A stretch of DNA of 13,179 nucleotides from an uncultured Lachnospiraceae bacterium (GTDB taxonomy: Bacteria > Bacillota > Clostridia > Lachnospirales > Lachnospiraceae), in contig CACXFD010000040.1 in the NCBI GenBank assembly GCA_902766845.1, forward strand, positions 1 to 13,179, given 5' to 3'. The notes below the pieces were generated by a model, which saw only the letters and a program-made list of their open reading frames with translations, searched no databases and had not been told where the DNA came from. How positions within the stretch are numbered: position 1 is the stretch's first letter; each line of letters begins with the position of its first letter. This document shows, one piece after another, positions 12,203 through 13,179 of this stretch. The position numbers and the translations under genes are program-made.

Positions 12203-13179
12203 ACAGAAGTGAGATCGACCAGAGCAAGCTTTCCCCGATGATGCGCCATTACCTGGCCACCAAGGAGGAGAACCCCGGGTGCATCCTGTTTTACCGCCTC
12301 GGGGATTTTTACGAGATGTTCTTTGAAGACGCGGAAACGGCCTCAAAAGAGCTGGAACTGACCCTGACCGGAAAGGACTGCGGCCTGGACGAGCGCGCAC
12401 CGATGTGCGGCGTTCCGTTCCATGCCGCGGACGTCTATATCGACCGTCTCGTTAAAAAAGGATACAAGGTCGCGATCGCGGAGCAGATGGAGGATCCGAA
12501 GCTTGCCAAGGGCCTGGTCAAGCGCGAGGTAATCCGCGTCGTGACGCCCGGCACGCTGCTCAGCGCCGCATCGCTCGACGAAGGACGGAACAATTATCTG
12601 ATGAGCGTCGTGCTGCTGGACGCCGGGATCGGAATCGCCGCGGCCGACGTCTCGACCGGAGACTTTTTCGTGACGGAGGCGGACAGCGTCCAGGCCCTGC
12701 GCGATGAGATCCAGAAATACGCGCCGTCGGAACTGATCTGCAACGAGGCCGTCTTCATGTCCGGCCTGGACCCCGAAGATTTGAAGGGGCGGCTCGGGAT
12801 CGCGGTGTCGGCGCTGGACAGCCGGTATTTTGACGACGACGCGGTCCGCCGCGCGATCTTCGATCATTTTCACGTAGCGTCCGTGGACGGCCTGGGGCTC
12901 GGGGACTATCCGCTCGGCACCGTGGCCTGCGGAACGCTCCTGATCTATCTGGCGGAGACGCAGAAGAACGCGCTGCCGCAGCTGTCCTCGGTCCGGCCCT
13001 ACCGGGCCGGCCGCTACATGGTGCTGGACAGCGCGACCCGCCGGAATCTGGAGCTGACCGAGACGCTGCGCGAAAAGCAGAAGAGGGGGAGCCTTCTCTG
13101 GGTCCTGGATAAGACGAAGACGGCCATGGGCGCGCGCATGCTGCGCCGGTTTATCGAACAGCCGCTGATCCGCCGGGAT
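12199..13179 (+). CDS. mutS: DNA mismatch repair protein MutS (5' part, runs off the window)
   Basis: The first 327 codons of mutS are present, with no stop before the right edge; full MutS proteins are usually about 850-900 residues. The mismatch-binding domain (about 10-125) has the signature LGDFYEMFFEDA, in which Phe37-Tyr38-Glu39 is the Phe-x-Glu reader motif that stacks on the mispaired base. APMCGVPFHA and AIAEQMEDP are also conserved. The connector domain starts at about residue 131 (NNYLMSVVLLDAGIG), and the core begins with DSATRRNLELTETLREK. The ATPase part lies outside the window. The start is a GTG that overlaps the miaB stop by four bases (GTGA), implying coupled translation. 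Phe-x-Glu makes this MutS1-type, not MutS2. Confidence 0.96.
   Translation, partial: MNRSEIDQSKLSPMMRHYLATKEENPGCILFYRLGDFYEMFFEDAETASKELELTLTGKDCGLDERAPMCGVPFHAADVYIDRLVKKGYKVAIAEQMEDPKLAKGLVKREVIRVVTPGTLLSAASLDEGRNNYLMSVVLLDAGIGIAAADVSTGDFFVTEADSVQALRDEIQKYAPSELICNEAVFMSGLDPEDLKGRLGIAVSALDSRYFDDDAVRRAIFDHFHVASVDGLGLGDYPLGTVACGTLLIYLAETQKNALPQLSSVRPYRAGRYMVLDSATRRNLELTETLREKQKRGSLLWVLDKTKTAMGARMLRRFIEQPLIRRD

Noticed and set aside
12343..12873. A 176-codon open frame on the - strand opposite mutS
   Set aside because: The + strand carries unmistakable MutS motifs throughout, so this is a shadow.
1..13179. Search for tRNA, rRNA, CRISPR, insertion sequences, phage genes, riboswitches or toxin-antitoxin pairs
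   Set aside because: Genes are packed on one strand with no repeat arrays, no transposase or integrase, no terminal inverted repeats, and no gap large enough for a riboswitch except 2743-2838, which shows only one hairpin.

Overview
The window is a GC-rich stretch (about 60% G+C by eye) in which every gene I can support lies on the + strand, packed almost end to end. It looks like chromosomal housekeeping DNA of a Gram-positive, low-GC-lineage bacterium, most likely a Clostridia/Lachnospiraceae-type member of the Bacillota with unusually high GC. The reasons are the gene order phoH-ybeY and miaB-mutS, the YerB-type DUF3048 lipoprotein, the SpoVB/YtgP-type flippase, a DUF896 (YnzC-type) small protein, short ProB without a PUA domain, and strong AGGAGG-type ribosome binding sites including ones serving TTG and GTG starts. 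The taxonomic placement is inference from protein families, not a database result.

Layout: (1) 42-1558, phoH and ybeY, overlapping by 4 nt, RNA metabolism/ribosome maturation. (2) 1576-4491, two envelope genes: a DUF3048 lipoprotein with a Thr/Glu-rich tether, then a 550-aa multi-spanning MurJ/SpoVB-like flippase. The 96-nt gap between them is the longest non-coding stretch in the window and holds a strong GC hairpin. (3) 4507-7430, two uncharacterised FAD-dependent proteins (BaiN/HI0933 family and COG2509 family) overlapping by 4 nt (ATGA). (4) 7453-10756, proline synthesis: proB, then a patatin-like hydrolase, a 74-aa DUF896 protein, then proA. (5) 10772 to the window end, miaB (tRNA ms2i6A37 methylthiotransferase) overlapping by 4 nt (GTGA) with mutS, which runs off the right edge after 327 codons.

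How they work together: ProB and ProA catalyse the first two steps from glutamate to proline; PhoH/YbeY are a common RNA-processing pair; MiaB and MutS are a common Bacillota neighbour pair whose link is positional. The two flavoproteins are probably co-translated, but their substrates are unknown. No rRNA, tRNA, CRISPR array, insertion sequence, phage gene or attachment site was seen. I found no convincing new biological system. The items worth a second look are the coupled orphan flavoproteins, two perfect inverted repeats buried inside their coding regions, and the insertion of a patatin and a DUF896 gene between proB and proA.
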